From the NCBI RefSeq assembly GCF_900606115.1, contig NZ_UWPJ01000007.1:1-64000 (forward strand): 64,000 bases of DNA, written 5' to 3'. The notes under the pieces were generated by a model that was not told the origin of the DNA, ran no database searches, and saw only the letters and a list, made by a program, of their open reading frames with translations. The position numbers and the translations under genes were made by a program. The stretch comes from Pigmentiphaga humi. GTDB taxonomy: Bacteria > Pseudomonadota > Gammaproteobacteria > Burkholderiales > Burkholderiaceae_B. Of this stretch, positions 9,218 through 17,380 are shown one piece after another. The stretch's first letter is position 1, and each line of letters opens with the position of its first letter.

Positions 9218-10081
9218 ATGAAAGCCCCCGCCGTCGAGTACGTCAGGCCCGCCAGCCTGGATGAAGCCCTGCAGTGCCTGGGCGGCATCGACAACGCCCG
9301 CGTACTGGCCGGCGGCCAGTCGCTGATGGCGATGCTGAACATGCGCTTCGCGTTTCCGGACTGCCTGGTCGACATCAACCGCATCCCGGAGCTTTCCTAT
9401 ATCCGGGATGACGGCGATGCCGTCCATATCGGCGCCATGACCCGCCAGCGGGAGGTGGAGTTCTCGGACCTGGTGGCGTCCCGGCTGCCCATCCTGCGCG
9501 AGGCCATCCTCAACGTGGGCCACCGGCAGACGCGCAACCGCGGCACCGTGGGCGGCAGCCTGTGCCAGCTCGACCCTTCGGCGGAAATCCCCACCATTGC
9601 CATGGCGATGGACGCCGAAGTCCAGGTCGGCAGCGCCGCCGGGCGCCGCGGCATCGCCATGGCCGATTTCCCCGCCGGCTATATGACGCCGGCGCTGCAG
9701 CCCGACGAAATGGTGCTGGGCGTCTCCCTCCGGCCCTGGGATCCGGGCCACGGCTCCTGTTTCCTGGAGTTCTCGCGGCGCCATGGCGATTTCGCGATCG
9801 CTTCGGCCGCGGTGCTGCTGCAGTTCGGACCGGACGACAGGATCGCGCGCTGCTCGATCACGCTGGGCGGCTGCGCCTCGGCGCCGGTGCGCATGCCGCG
9901 CGCCGAGCAGGCGCTGCTGGGCACGCCGGCGGCGCCGGGCGACATCGAGCGCGCCGCGGGCCTGTGCGCCGAGGTGGAAGCGAGCACCGATTCCTACGTG
10001 CCTGGCTGGTACCGCCAGCGGCTGGCCCGGGTCCTCGCCAGCCGCGCCATTACCGGCGCGCTCGCGCGCACGACGAGATAA
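9218..10081 (+). CDS. Molybdenum hydroxylase, FAD-binding medium subunit (picolinate dehydrogenase candidate)
   Basis: A 287-residue CoxM/CutM-type subunit that transfers electrons from the iron-sulfur subunit to FAD and on to an acceptor. FAD-binding motifs are visible: LAGGQSLMAMLNMR (around residue 29) and the TVGGSLCQLDPSAE loop (around residue 110). It begins 6 bases after the previous stop and is followed 4 bases later by the 2Fe-2S subunit and then the large subunit, a complete three-subunit enzyme of the xanthine dehydrogenase family. In the pic pathway such an enzyme (PicA) hydroxylates picolinate to 6-hydroxypicolinate using water as oxygen source. The family assignment is firm; the substrate is inferred from context. 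Confidence 0.92.
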   Translation: MKAPAVEYVRPASLDEALQCLGGIDNARVLAGGQSLMAMLNMRFAFPDCLVDINRIPELSYIRDDGDAVHIGAMTRQREVEFSDLVASRLPILREAILNVGHRQTRNRGTVGGSLCQLDPSAEIPTIAMAMDAEVQVGSAAGRRGIAMADFPAGYMTPALQPDEMVLGVSLRPWDPGHGSCFLEFSRRHGDFAIASAAVLLQFGPDDRIARCSITLGGCASAPVRMPRAEQALLGTPAAPGDIERAAGLCAEVEASTDSYVPGWYRQRLARVLASRAITGALARTTR

Positions 10082-10085
10082 GAAC

Positions 10086-10598
10086 ATGGCAATGACGCAA
10101 AACTCCCAAGCGCGGCCGGTCTGCCTGTCGGTCAACGGGCAGCCCTGCCAGGGCATGGCCGAACCGCGCGTGCACCTGGCCGATTTCCTGCGCGGCGAAC
10201 TGAAGCTGACCGGCACGCACGTCGGCTGTGAACACGGCGTCTGCGGCGCCTGTACCGTCCTGGTGGACGGCGTCTCGGCGCGCAGCTGCCTGATGCTGGC
10301 CGTGCAGAGCGACGGCTGCGCCGTCACCACCATCGAGGGGCTGTCGGCCGACGAACGCGCCCCCCACGCGCTGCAGCAGGCCTTCCACGAACTGCATGCG
10401 CTGCAATGCGGTTTCTGCACCCCCGGCATCCTGATGTCGCTCAAGGAATTGCTGGACCACAATTCCGATCCCGACGAAGACACCATCCGCGACGTGCTCT
10501 CGGGCCATCTGTGCCGCTGCACCGGCTACCAGAACATCGTCGCCGCCGCCAAGCGCGCGGCGCAGATCATGCGCGAGCGAGGCAGCCATGCACGCTGA
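10086..10598 (+). CDS. Molybdenum hydroxylase, 2Fe-2S small subunit
   Basis: A 170-residue CoxS-type subunit starting at the ATG at 10086. It has both expected clusters: a plant-ferredoxin-type N-terminal set (Cys48, Cys53, Cys56 in CEHGVCGAC, and Cys68) and the C-terminal set (Cys108, Cys111 in CGFC and Cys143, Cys145 in CRC-TGY). These carry electrons from the molybdopterin centre to FAD. The gene overlaps the next one by 11 bases, implying coupled translation. All ligands are intact, so the enzyme should be functional. Substrate assignment (picolinate) comes from the cluster, not from this subunit. Confidence 0.94.
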   Translation: MAMTQNSQARPVCLSVNGQPCQGMAEPRVHLADFLRGELKLTGTHVGCEHGVCGACTVLVDGVSARSCLMLAVQSDGCAVTTIEGLSADERAPHALQQAFHELHALQCGFCTPGILMSLKELLDHNSDPDEDTIRDVLSGHLCRCTGYQNIVAAAKRAAQIMRERGSHAR

Positions 10599-12951
10599 TC
10601 CGGGCCTGGTCACCCATCCCGGCATGGGCATGAGCCCCGGCCGGCTCGAGGACGAACAACTGCTGCGCGGCAAAGCCTGCTTCCTGGACGACGTGGCCGT
10701 GCCCGATCCGCTGCACGCCTGCTTCGTGCGCAGCCCGCACGCCCACGCCCGCCTGCTGTCGGTCGACGCGGCGCAGGCGCGCGCCATGCCGGGCGTGGTC
10801 GCGGTCTACGCCCGCCAGGACCTGTTCGGCCACATCACGTCGTGGCGCATGCCGCTGGGCTTTCCGCTGGCGGTCCTGCCCGAGGACACGACCCCGTTCG
10901 CGCTGGCCGGCGACGAAGTCGCCTTCGCCGGGGAAGCCTACGCCGTGGTCGTGGCGCGCACCCGCCACCAGGCGGAGGACGCGGCCGCCGCGGTGCAGGC
11001 CGAATTCGACGTATTGCCCGCCGTCTCGGACTGCCGCCGCGCCGTCGAGCCGGATGCCCCGCTGGTGCGCAGCGAAATCGCCGGCAACGTGCTGCAGGAC
11101 TACACCCTGGCCTACGGCGACCACGACGCGGCCTTCGAACAGGCGGCGGTCGTCCTGCACGACGATTTCTGGGTCCATCGCGGCTGCGGCCACCCGATGG
11201 AAGGCCGCGGCGTGGTGGCCGCGCCCGATCCGGCCACCGGCGTGCTGACCGTCTGGTCCTCCACCCAGATGGCGCACGAACTGCACTACACCATTGCCCA
11301 CATGCTGGACCAGCCCGAAGACCAGCTGCGCATCATCACGCCGGACGTGGGCGGCGGCTTCGGCGCCAAGTTCATGATCTACCCCGAGGAGGTGGTCGTC
11401 CCCGCCGTGGCGCGCGCGCTCGGCCGCCCGGTCAAATGGGTGGAAGACCGGCGCGAGAATTTCCTGACCACCATCCAGGAGCGCGACCAGTTCTGGTCCA
11501 TCTCCGTCGCCGCCGACCGCGACGGCAAGCTGCTGGGCGTGCGCGGCGGCTTCATCCACGACCACGGCGCCTATACCCCGCAGGGCACCAACGTGCCCTA
11601 CAACGCCGCCTCGTCCATGACGGGCCCCTACGTGGTCCCGGCCTTCTCGCTGCGGGCGCGGGTGGCCTATACCAACAAGGTGCCGGTGGCCACCATACGC
11701 GGCGCCGGCTATCCGCAGGCCGCCTTCGTGATGGAACGGATGATGGACAAGCTGGCGCTGGAGCTGGGGCTGGACCGCCTCGAATGCCGCCGGCGCAACC
11801 TGATTCCGCCCGGCAAGATTCCCTATACCAAGCCGCTGAAATCGCGCGCCGGCGTCCCGCTGGTGATCGACAGCGGCGACTTTCCCGCGCTGCAGGCGCG
11901 CGCCGCCGAGGCCATCGACTACGACGGCTTCGAAGCGCGCCGTGCCCGCTCGGCCGAGACCGGCATGCTGCGAGGGGTGGCGCTGGCCAACAGCGTCAAG
12001 CCCACCGGCCGCGGCCCCTACGAGACCGCCCGGGTGAAGATCCATCCGTCCGGCCGAGTGGTGGTGCACACCGGCGCGCTGGCCATGGGCCAGGGCATCA
12101 AGACCACGCTGGCGCAACTGTGCGCGGCGCACCTGGGCCTGGACCCGGTCGCGGTAGACGTAGTGGCCGGCGACACCGGGCACATCGCCTACGGCATGGG
12201 CGGCTTCGCCAGCCGCCAGGCCATGATGGCCGGCTCGGCCGTGTCCGAGGCCGCCGCCAAGGTGCGCGCCAAGGCGCTCTGCACCGCCGCCGCCGTGCTC
12301 AAGGTGGACCAGGGCGAACTGGACATCTCCAACGGCGAAGTCCACACCGCCGACTTCAGCCAGCGCGTCCCGCTGGCGCGCCTGGCCATGCTGCTCAAGG
12401 GCGTGCCGGGCTATGCGCTGCCGGTCCCGGGCATGCCGGGGCTGGAGGAAACCGTGCACTTCCAGTGCGACGCCCAGGCCTACGCCGGCGCCTCGCATGC
12501 CTGCGAAGTCGAGGTCGATCCGCTCACCGGCGCGGTCCACGTGCGGCGCTACGTGGCGGTGCAGGACAGCGGCAACATCATCAACCCGCAGATCGCGCAC
12601 GGCCAGGTCCACGGCGGCGTGGTCCACGGCATCGGCAACGCCCTGTTCGAATGGATGGGCTACGACGCCAATGCCCAGCCGCTGACCACGACCTTTGCCG
12701 AATACCTGCTGCCCACCGCGCCGGAAGTGCCGACTATCGAGGTGATCTTCCAGCCCTCGCCCACGGAACTGAACCCGCTGGGCGTCAAAGGCATAGGCGA
12801 GGTCGCCACCATTCCCGTGGCCGCCGCCGTGATCGGCGCCGTCGAGCACGCACTGGCCGGGCATGGGGTGCGCATCACCGAATTTCCGCTCACGCCGGTG
12901 CGCCTGGTCGAACTGCTGGACCAGGCCGCCTCCGCCAGCCCTAAGCATTGA
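10588..12951 (+). CDS. Molybdenum hydroxylase, molybdopterin-binding large subunit
   Basis: A 787-residue catalytic subunit of the xanthine dehydrogenase/CO dehydrogenase family. Molybdopterin-contact motifs include GGGFGAKF (around residue 257), the TIRGAGYPQAAF loop (around residue 370), and the C-terminal GVKGIGE, whose Glu is the conserved catalytic base. The AYxCSFR selenosulfide motif of true CO dehydrogenases is absent, so this is a hydroxylase for an organic substrate. It overlaps the 2Fe-2S gene by 11 bases and is followed by a CoxG-like gene. In the proposed pathway it carries out C6 hydroxylation of picolinate; nicotinate or another azaarene acid is the alternative. Confidence 0.92.
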   Translation: MHADPGLVTHPGMGMSPGRLEDEQLLRGKACFLDDVAVPDPLHACFVRSPHAHARLLSVDAAQARAMPGVVAVYARQDLFGHITSWRMPLGFPLAVLPEDTTPFALAGDEVAFAGEAYAVVVARTRHQAEDAAAAVQAEFDVLPAVSDCRRAVEPDAPLVRSEIAGNVLQDYTLAYGDHDAAFEQAAVVLHDDFWVHRGCGHPMEGRGVVAAPDPATGVLTVWSSTQMAHELHYTIAHMLDQPEDQLRIITPDVGGGFGAKFMIYPEEVVVPAVARALGRPVKWVEDRRENFLTTIQERDQFWSISVAADRDGKLLGVRGGFIHDHGAYTPQGTNVPYNAASSMTGPYVVPAFSLRARVAYTNKVPVATIRGAGYPQAAFVMERMMDKLALELGLDRLECRRRNLIPPGKIPYTKPLKSRAGVPLVIDSGDFPALQARAAEAIDYDGFEARRARSAETGMLRGVALANSVKPTGRGPYETARVKIHPSGRVVVHTGALAMGQGIKTTLAQLCAAHLGLDPVAVDVVAGDTGHIAYGMGGFASRQAMMAGSAVSEAAAKVRAKALCTAAAVLKVDQGELDISNGEVHTADFSQRVPLARLAMLLKGVPGYALPVPGMPGLEETVHFQCDAQAYAGASHACEVEVDPLTGAVHVRRYVAVQDSGNIINPQIAHGQVHGGVVHGIGNALFEWMGYDANAQPLTTTFAEYLLPTAPEVPTIEVIFQPSPTELNPLGVKGIGEVATIPVAAAVIGAVEHALAGHGVRITEFPLTPVRLVELLDQAASASPKH

Positions 12952-12970
12952 CGCATCCGAGAACCGACTC

Positions 12971-13759
12971 ATGGAATTCACCAATCGATTTCACGTTCCG
13001 CTGCCGCTGGAAGAAACCTGGAAGCTGATGCTGGACGTTCCGCGCATCCTGCCCTGCCTGCCCGGCGCCAGCCTCAAGGACACCCTCGGCGAGAACAAGT
13101 ACCTGGGCTCCGTCTCCGTCAAGCTCGGCCCCATCAAGCTGTCGTTCGACGGCCAGGCCGAACTGGTGCGCCAGGATGACGAGCAGCACATCGCGTGGCT
13201 ACGCGGCTCCGGCCTGGACCCCAAGGGGCGCGGCTCGGCGCAGTCCGAGTTCAGCTTCGCGCTGACGCCCGCCGCGGCCGGCGGCACCGATGTCACCGTC
13301 ACCACGCAGCTGCAGTTGTCCGGCGCGGTGGCTCAGTACGGCCGGGGCAGCGGCATGATCGCCGAAGTGGCCGGGCACATCCTCAAGCAATTCGAAGCCA
13401 ACCTGGCCGCCTCGCTGCACGACGACGCGCCGGCGCCGGCCGCTCCGGCTCCCGCTCCTGCCGGGGCGGGCCTGCCGGCTGGCGCGATGCCCCGGCCGGC
13501 AGACGCCGCCCAACCCGCGGCGCCTGCCGCCGTCGCCGTCAGCACGCCCGAAGCCCAGGCGCTCATGCTGCAGGCGCAGGCCGTGCTGGCCCAGGCCCAG
13601 GCCGTCCTGGCCGCGACCCAGCAGGCGCTGCACCAGTCGCAGCGCGGCGCCGCCCGGCAGGCTGCCCGGCCCAAGGAATTGAACATGCTTTCCATCGGGC
13701 TCAAGGCCATGTGGTCGCAATTCAAGATGTCGCTGGGAGGGCTGTTCGGCCGCCGCTAA
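12971..13759 (+). CDS. CoxG-like SRPBCC domain protein
   Basis: A 262-residue protein. Residues 1-150 form a SRPBCC/CoxG domain (MEFTNRFHVPLPLEETWKLM, then LPGASL, and VTVTTQLQLSGAVAQYGRG). CoxG proteins accompany molybdenum hydroxylases and in CO dehydrogenase systems help anchor the enzyme to the membrane. After the domain comes an Ala/Pro-rich linker, an Ala/Gln-rich helical stretch (LQAQAVLAQAQAVLAATQQA) and a short amphipathic C-terminus (LKAMWSQFKMSLGGLFGRR), consistent with peripheral membrane contact. It starts 19 bases after the large subunit and ends 35 bases before an operator, so it is probably the last gene of the first operon. Confidence 0.85.
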   Translation: MEFTNRFHVPLPLEETWKLMLDVPRILPCLPGASLKDTLGENKYLGSVSVKLGPIKLSFDGQAELVRQDDEQHIAWLRGSGLDPKGRGSAQSEFSFALTPAAAGGTDVTVTTQLQLSGAVAQYGRGSGMIAEVAGHILKQFEANLAASLHDDAPAPAAPAPAPAGAGLPAGAMPRPADAAQPAAPAAVAVSTPEAQALMLQAQAVLAQAQAVLAATQQALHQSQRGAARQAARPKELNMLSIGLKAMWSQFKMSLGGLFGRR

Positions 13760-13794
13760 GGATTCGGGCGCCACGGCCGCGAGCCCTGCCCACA

Positions 13795-13812
13795 TACTCA
13801 GCATACTGATAA
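13795..13812. promoter_or_regulatory. Probable PicR-type operator, site 3
   Basis: TACTCAG-CATA-CTGATAA lies between the CoxG-like gene and the Rieske ferredoxin gene and ends one base before the start codon used here (13813). It matches site 2 in 13 of 18 positions, including TCAG-N4-CTGA. It suggests that the monooxygenase genes have their own regulated promoter. Because the palindrome touches the ATG at 13813, translation may really begin at the second ATG at 13825. Confidence 0.75.
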
Positions 13813-14133
13813 ATGGAACCCGCCATGAACTGGACACGAATCGCCAAGGTCGCCGATGTCGGCGACGACGAAGGCATGCCCTTCAACCTGGACGGCAAGG
13901 AACTCGCGCTGTTCCGCAGCGACGGCGAATTCTTCGCCACCGACAACGTCTGTACCCACCAGTACGCCCTGCTGAGCGACGGCTACGTCGAGGACGGCTG
14001 CGTCGAATGCCCGCTGCACCAGGCCCAGTTCGACCTGCGCACGGGCGAGGCCAAGTGCGCCCCCGCCACGCAGCCCATCCGGGTCTATCCCATCAAGGTG
14101 GAAGAAGATGACATCTACGTCGCCATCGAATGA
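13813..14133 (+). CDS. Rieske [2Fe-2S] ferredoxin of the hydroxypicolinate monooxygenase system
   Basis: A 106-residue Rieske ferredoxin with ligands Cys47-x-His49 (CTH) and Cys66-x2-His69 (CPLH). It carries electrons from the flavoprotein reductase encoded next to the oxygenase encoded at 15408. The ATG at 13813 is used here; an internal ATG at 13825 (MNWTRIAKV) fits typical ferredoxin N-termini and would clear the operator just upstream. It overlaps the reductase gene by 26 bases. Four genes (ferredoxin, reductase, alpha, beta) make up the complete multicomponent oxygenase, as in the four-component PicB enzyme that converts 6-hydroxypicolinate to 3,6-dihydroxypicolinate. Confidence 0.92.
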   Translation: MEPAMNWTRIAKVADVGDDEGMPFNLDGKELALFRSDGEFFATDNVCTHQYALLSDGYVEDGCVECPLHQAQFDLRTGEAKCAPATQPIRVYPIKVEEDDIYVAIE

Positions 14134-15391
14134 ACAGGCGCCGCTGATCATCGTCGGCGCCGGACAGGCGGGCGCCATGGCGGCGCGCGCGCTGCGCGAG
14201 TCCGGCTACGCCGGCCGGCTGCTGCTGATCGGCGACGAACGGCATGCCCCGTACGAACGCCCGCCGCTGTCCAAGGCCGTGCTGTCCGAGCCCGAACCGC
14301 CCGCGCTGGACCTGCTGCCCACCGGCTTTCCCGCCGAGCAGGGCATGGAACTGCTGACCGGCAGGCGCGTGGCGCGCCTGGATCCGCAAGGCCGGCGCAT
14401 ACAGCTCGACGACGGCGCCTGGCTGCCCTTTCGCGCCTGCCTGCTGGCCACCGGCGGCCAGGTCCGCACGCTCCCCGCCCTGCCGCCCGGCACGCCGGGC
14501 GTGCACTACCTGCGCACGCTGGACGACGCCTTGCGCCTGCGGCAAGCCATGCGGACGGCCGACCGCATGCTGGTCATCGGCGGCGGCTTCCTCGGCCTGG
14601 AAGTCGCGTCCACCGCGCGCGCGCAAGGCATGGCGGTCACGCTGGTGGAACAGGCTCCCATGCTGCTCGGGCGCGCCGTGCCGCCCGAGGTATCCGCCTG
14701 GCTGGCCGGCCGCGCGGCCGCCTACGGCATAGACCTGCGCCTGGACGCCCGGATCGGGTCGCTGGAAGCGCGGGATGGCGGCGTGACCGCCGTCCTGGCC
14801 GATGGCGAGACCCTGCGTGCGCCGCTGGCCGTCGTGTCGGTCGGGCTGGTGCCCGAGGTCGCCCTGGCGCAGGCTGCCGGGCTGGTGATCGACGCGCGCA
14901 ACGGCGGCGTACTGGTCGATGCCGGCTGCCGCAGCAGCGCCCCCGGCATCTACGCGGCGGGCGACTGCGCCAGCCGCCGTGAAGTCGGCAGCGACGCCGG
15001 GCTGCGCCTGGAGTCCTGGCAGAACGCCAACGAGCAGGCCCGCATCGCCGCGGCCGCCATGCTGGGCGTCGAGACCCACCCGGCGCCCCAGCCCTGGTTC
15101 TGGACCGACCAGTTCGACTGCAACATCCAGATGATGGGCCATGGCGGCAGCGGCACGCGCTACGTCGCGCGCGGCGATCTTTCCCCCGGCCGCGACGGCG
15201 GCAAGGCGCTGATTTTCGGCGTCCGCGACGGCCTGCTCGCGCAACTGATCGCGATCAACGCGGGCGGCGATCTGCGCGCCTTCCGCGACCTGGTAGGCAA
15301 GCCGCTCGCCTGCGCGCCCGAGGCCCTCGGCGACGCCGCCATCCCCGCCAAACAGCTCGCCCGCCTGGCGCTCGGCCAGGCGCGCTCCTAG
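14108..15391 (+). CDS. FAD-dependent ferredoxin reductase
   Basis: A 427-residue flavoprotein of the ferredoxin reductase group (pyridine nucleotide-disulfide oxidoreductase fold). An FAD-binding Rossmann motif (IIVGAGQAGAMAARAL) is at residues 14-30, an NAD(P)H-binding motif (VIGGGFLGLEVAS) is near residue 156, and the second FAD motif (YAAGDCASR) near residue 285. It reduces the Rieske ferredoxin encoded just upstream with NAD(P)H. The start lies inside the ferredoxin gene (26-base overlap), and the dioxygenase alpha gene follows after 16 bases, so the four components are probably cotranscribed. Confidence 0.92.
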   Translation: MTSTSPSNEQAPLIIVGAGQAGAMAARALRESGYAGRLLLIGDERHAPYERPPLSKAVLSEPEPPALDLLPTGFPAEQGMELLTGRRVARLDPQGRRIQLDDGAWLPFRACLLATGGQVRTLPALPPGTPGVHYLRTLDDALRLRQAMRTADRMLVIGGGFLGLEVASTARAQGMAVTLVEQAPMLLGRAVPPEVSAWLAGRAAAYGIDLRLDARIGSLEARDGGVTAVLADGETLRAPLAVVSVGLVPEVALAQAAGLVIDARNGGVLVDAGCRSSAPGIYAAGDCASRREVGSDAGLRLESWQNANEQARIAAAAMLGVETHPAPQPWFWTDQFDCNIQMMGHGGSGTRYVARGDLSPGRDGGKALIFGVRDGLLAQLIAINAGGDLRAFRDLVGKPLACAPEALGDAAIPAKQLARLALGQARS

Positions 15392-15407
15392 CAAGGAAAG
15401 ACACATC

Positions 15408-16709
15408 ATGTACAAGAACCAGGAAATCCTCGACTACACCGTCGGCGCCAAGAACGGCCCGGCCGAAGACTACGCGTGGCCGGAGGACGGCGAACACCTG
15501 ATCCCCGATTGGGTCTATACCAGCCAGTCCGTCTACGACCGCGAGATGGAACGCATCTTCAAGGGCAAGACGTGGAACTTCGTCGCGCTGGAGGCCGAGA
15601 TTCCCAACCCGGGCGACTACAAGCGCTCGTACGTGGGCCCGGTCCCGGTCGTGGTCTCGCGCGCCGAAGACGGCGCGATCACCGTGTTCGAGAACCGCTG
15701 CGCGCACCGCGGCGCCGAGTTCTGCCGCACCAGCCAGGGCAATGCCAAGGAATTCGTCTGCCCTTACCACCAATGGTCCTACGACCTGAAAGGCAACCTG
15801 CAGGGCATCCCGTTCAAGCGCGGCGTGGCCAAGCAGGGCGGCATGCCCAAGGATTTCCGCAACGAAGACCACGGGCTGCTCAAGCTGCGCGTCACCACCC
15901 GCAACGGCGTGATCTTCGCTTCGTACTCGGACGAGGTCGAGCCCATCGAGGAGTACCTCACGCCCGAGATCCTGAAGGATTTCGACGTCGCGTTCCCAGG
16001 CAAGCCGCTCAAGATTCTCGGCTATTACAAGAACGAGCTGCCCTGCAACTGGAAGATGTATCACGAGAACCTGAAGGATCCGTACCACGCCACGCTGCTG
16101 CACTCTTTCCTGGTGGTGTTCGGCCTGCTGGTGGCGGGCAACGACTCGGCCATGATCGCCGACCCCGTGCACCATCGCCACGGCACCATGGCCTCGGCCA
16201 AGAAAGAAGACAAGTACGCCGCCATCAGCGACGACACCAAGAAGGAAATGCGCTCCTTCCATGACGGCATGCGTCTGCAGGACGACCGCTTCCTGGAGTT
16301 CGTCAAGGAGTTCGATTCGCCCTGGTCCGTGACGATGCAGACGATCTGGCCCAACCTGATCGTGCAGCGCGAAATGAACACGCTGGGCGTGCGCCAGATC
16401 GTGCCCAACGGTCCCAACAGCATGATCATGCTCTGGACCATGTTCGGCTACGAAGACGACACCCCCGAGATGATCCGCCACCGGCTGCGCCAGGGCAACC
16501 TGATGGGGCCGGCCGGCTTCCTCGGCCTGGAGGACAACGAGGCCATGAAATTCGTGCAGGAAGGTGTGCGCCGCAGCAGCTCCGACATGAACGTGGTCAA
16601 GCTCGATGCGGCCAATACCGGCACGTCGAATTCGCTGATTTCGGAAGCGGCGATCCGCGGGATGTATCAGTACTACAGAAAAGTAATGGAGCTCCCCCCT
16701 ACGCGCTGA
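15408..16709 (+). CDS. Rieske non-heme iron oxygenase, alpha subunit
   Basis: A 433-residue catalytic subunit of a ring-hydroxylating oxygenase. The Rieske ligands are Cys98-x-His100 (CAHRG) and Cys118-x2-His121 (CPYH). The mononuclear iron site lies in NWKMYHENLKDPYHATLLH, with His227 and His232 as the likely facial histidines. It is paired with a beta subunit gene 136 bases later. In this pathway it would hydroxylate C3 of 6-hydroxypicolinate. The last four residues (PPTR) and the stop codon come from an intergenic palindromic repeat that begins at about 16694; the same ending is seen in the FecR gene at 51356. Confidence 0.92.
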   Translation: MYKNQEILDYTVGAKNGPAEDYAWPEDGEHLIPDWVYTSQSVYDREMERIFKGKTWNFVALEAEIPNPGDYKRSYVGPVPVVVSRAEDGAITVFENRCAHRGAEFCRTSQGNAKEFVCPYHQWSYDLKGNLQGIPFKRGVAKQGGMPKDFRNEDHGLLKLRVTTRNGVIFASYSDEVEPIEEYLTPEILKDFDVAFPGKPLKILGYYKNELPCNWKMYHENLKDPYHATLLHSFLVVFGLLVAGNDSAMIADPVHHRHGTMASAKKEDKYAAISDDTKKEMRSFHDGMRLQDDRFLEFVKEFDSPWSVTMQTIWPNLIVQREMNTLGVRQIVPNGPNSMIMLWTMFGYEDDTPEMIRHRLRQGNLMGPAGFLGLEDNEAMKFVQEGVRRSSSDMNVVKLDAANTGTSNSLISEAAIRGMYQYYRKVMELPPTR

Positions 16710-16775
16710 CGCGCGCCCCCCAGGGGGCGGCCCTGGCGGACTGGCAGAGCCAGATCCGCGGTGCCCTGGGTCTGG
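16694..16775 (+). repeat. 3'-end palindromic repeat, copy A
   Basis: About 80 bases of the form CCCCCTACGCGC..., then a GC hairpin (CGCCCCCCAGGGGGCG), then CTGGCGGA...CAGATCCGC...CCCTGGGTC. It starts inside the last codons of the Rieske alpha gene and contains its stop. It is one of six copies in the window, all downstream of a gene and in the same orientation relative to that gene. It interrupts the alpha and beta subunit genes. Confidence 0.75.
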
Positions 16776-16845
16776 GGAGGGTGTCTTGGATAGAGGTGAT
16801 GTGTTCTTTTGATCCTCTGCTGATCAGGTATGGAAGGATTTTGTG

Positions 16846-17367
16846 ATGAGCGAATTGAAGATTTCTGGATATCAGGCGGCGCGGGTGGATGCGCGGCGGG
16901 CGATGGCGCTGCGGCCGTTGGTGGAGCATTTCAATGCGGAGTATTGCGCGGCGCTGGATGGCGGCGATATCGAGCGCTGGCCCGAGTTCTTCACGGAAGA
17001 CTGCGTCTATCGCATCACTGCGCGCGAGAATGCCGATCTGAACCTGCCGGTGGGGCTGGTGTACGCCGAGGGGCGGCCGATGCTGCACGATCGCGCGGTG
17101 GCGATCTCGCGCACGCAGATGTTCGCGCCGCGCACCATGCTCCACGTGCTCTCGAACGCCCGCGTGGTCGACGGCAGCGACGACACGATCGTGGCGCAAT
17201 GCAATTTCGTGCTGCTGCAGACCCTGGTCGAGGGCCCCACCACCCTGCACCTGGCCGGCACCTACTACGACCGTTTCCAGCGCGACGGCGACGAGCTGCT
17301 GCTGCAGGAGCGCCAGGTCGTCTACGAATCGTCGGTCATTGCCAATGACCTGGTCTATCCAGTCTAA
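16846..17367 (+). CDS. Ring-hydroxylating oxygenase, beta subunit
   Basis: A 173-residue small subunit of the NTF2-like fold (FNAEYCAALDGGDIERWPEF near residue 30). It supports assembly of alpha3beta3 oxygenases. The ATG at 16846 has GGAAGGA eight bases upstream; a GTG three bases earlier is also possible. It follows the alpha subunit after a 136-base gap filled by a palindromic repeat and precedes the decarboxylase gene by 13 bases. The repeat may set different transcript levels for alpha and beta. Confidence 0.9.
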   Translation: MSELKISGYQAARVDARRAMALRPLVEHFNAEYCAALDGGDIERWPEFFTEDCVYRITARENADLNLPVGLVYAEGRPMLHDRAVAISRTQMFAPRTMLHVLSNARVVDGSDDTIVAQCNFVLLQTLVEGPTTLHLAGTYYDRFQRDGDELLLQERQVVYESSVIANDLVYPV

Positions 17368-17380
17368 AGGGAGTATCCAA

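Noticed and set aside
8084-10522. An 812-codon minus-strand frame across the picolinate cluster
   Set aside because: It spans three well-identified plus-strand genes and has no family features.
16809-16826. Possible fifth PicR site (TTGATCC-TCTG-CTGATCA) before the beta subunit gene
   Set aside because: Only the right arm matches; the left arm lacks TCAG, the most conserved part of the motif.
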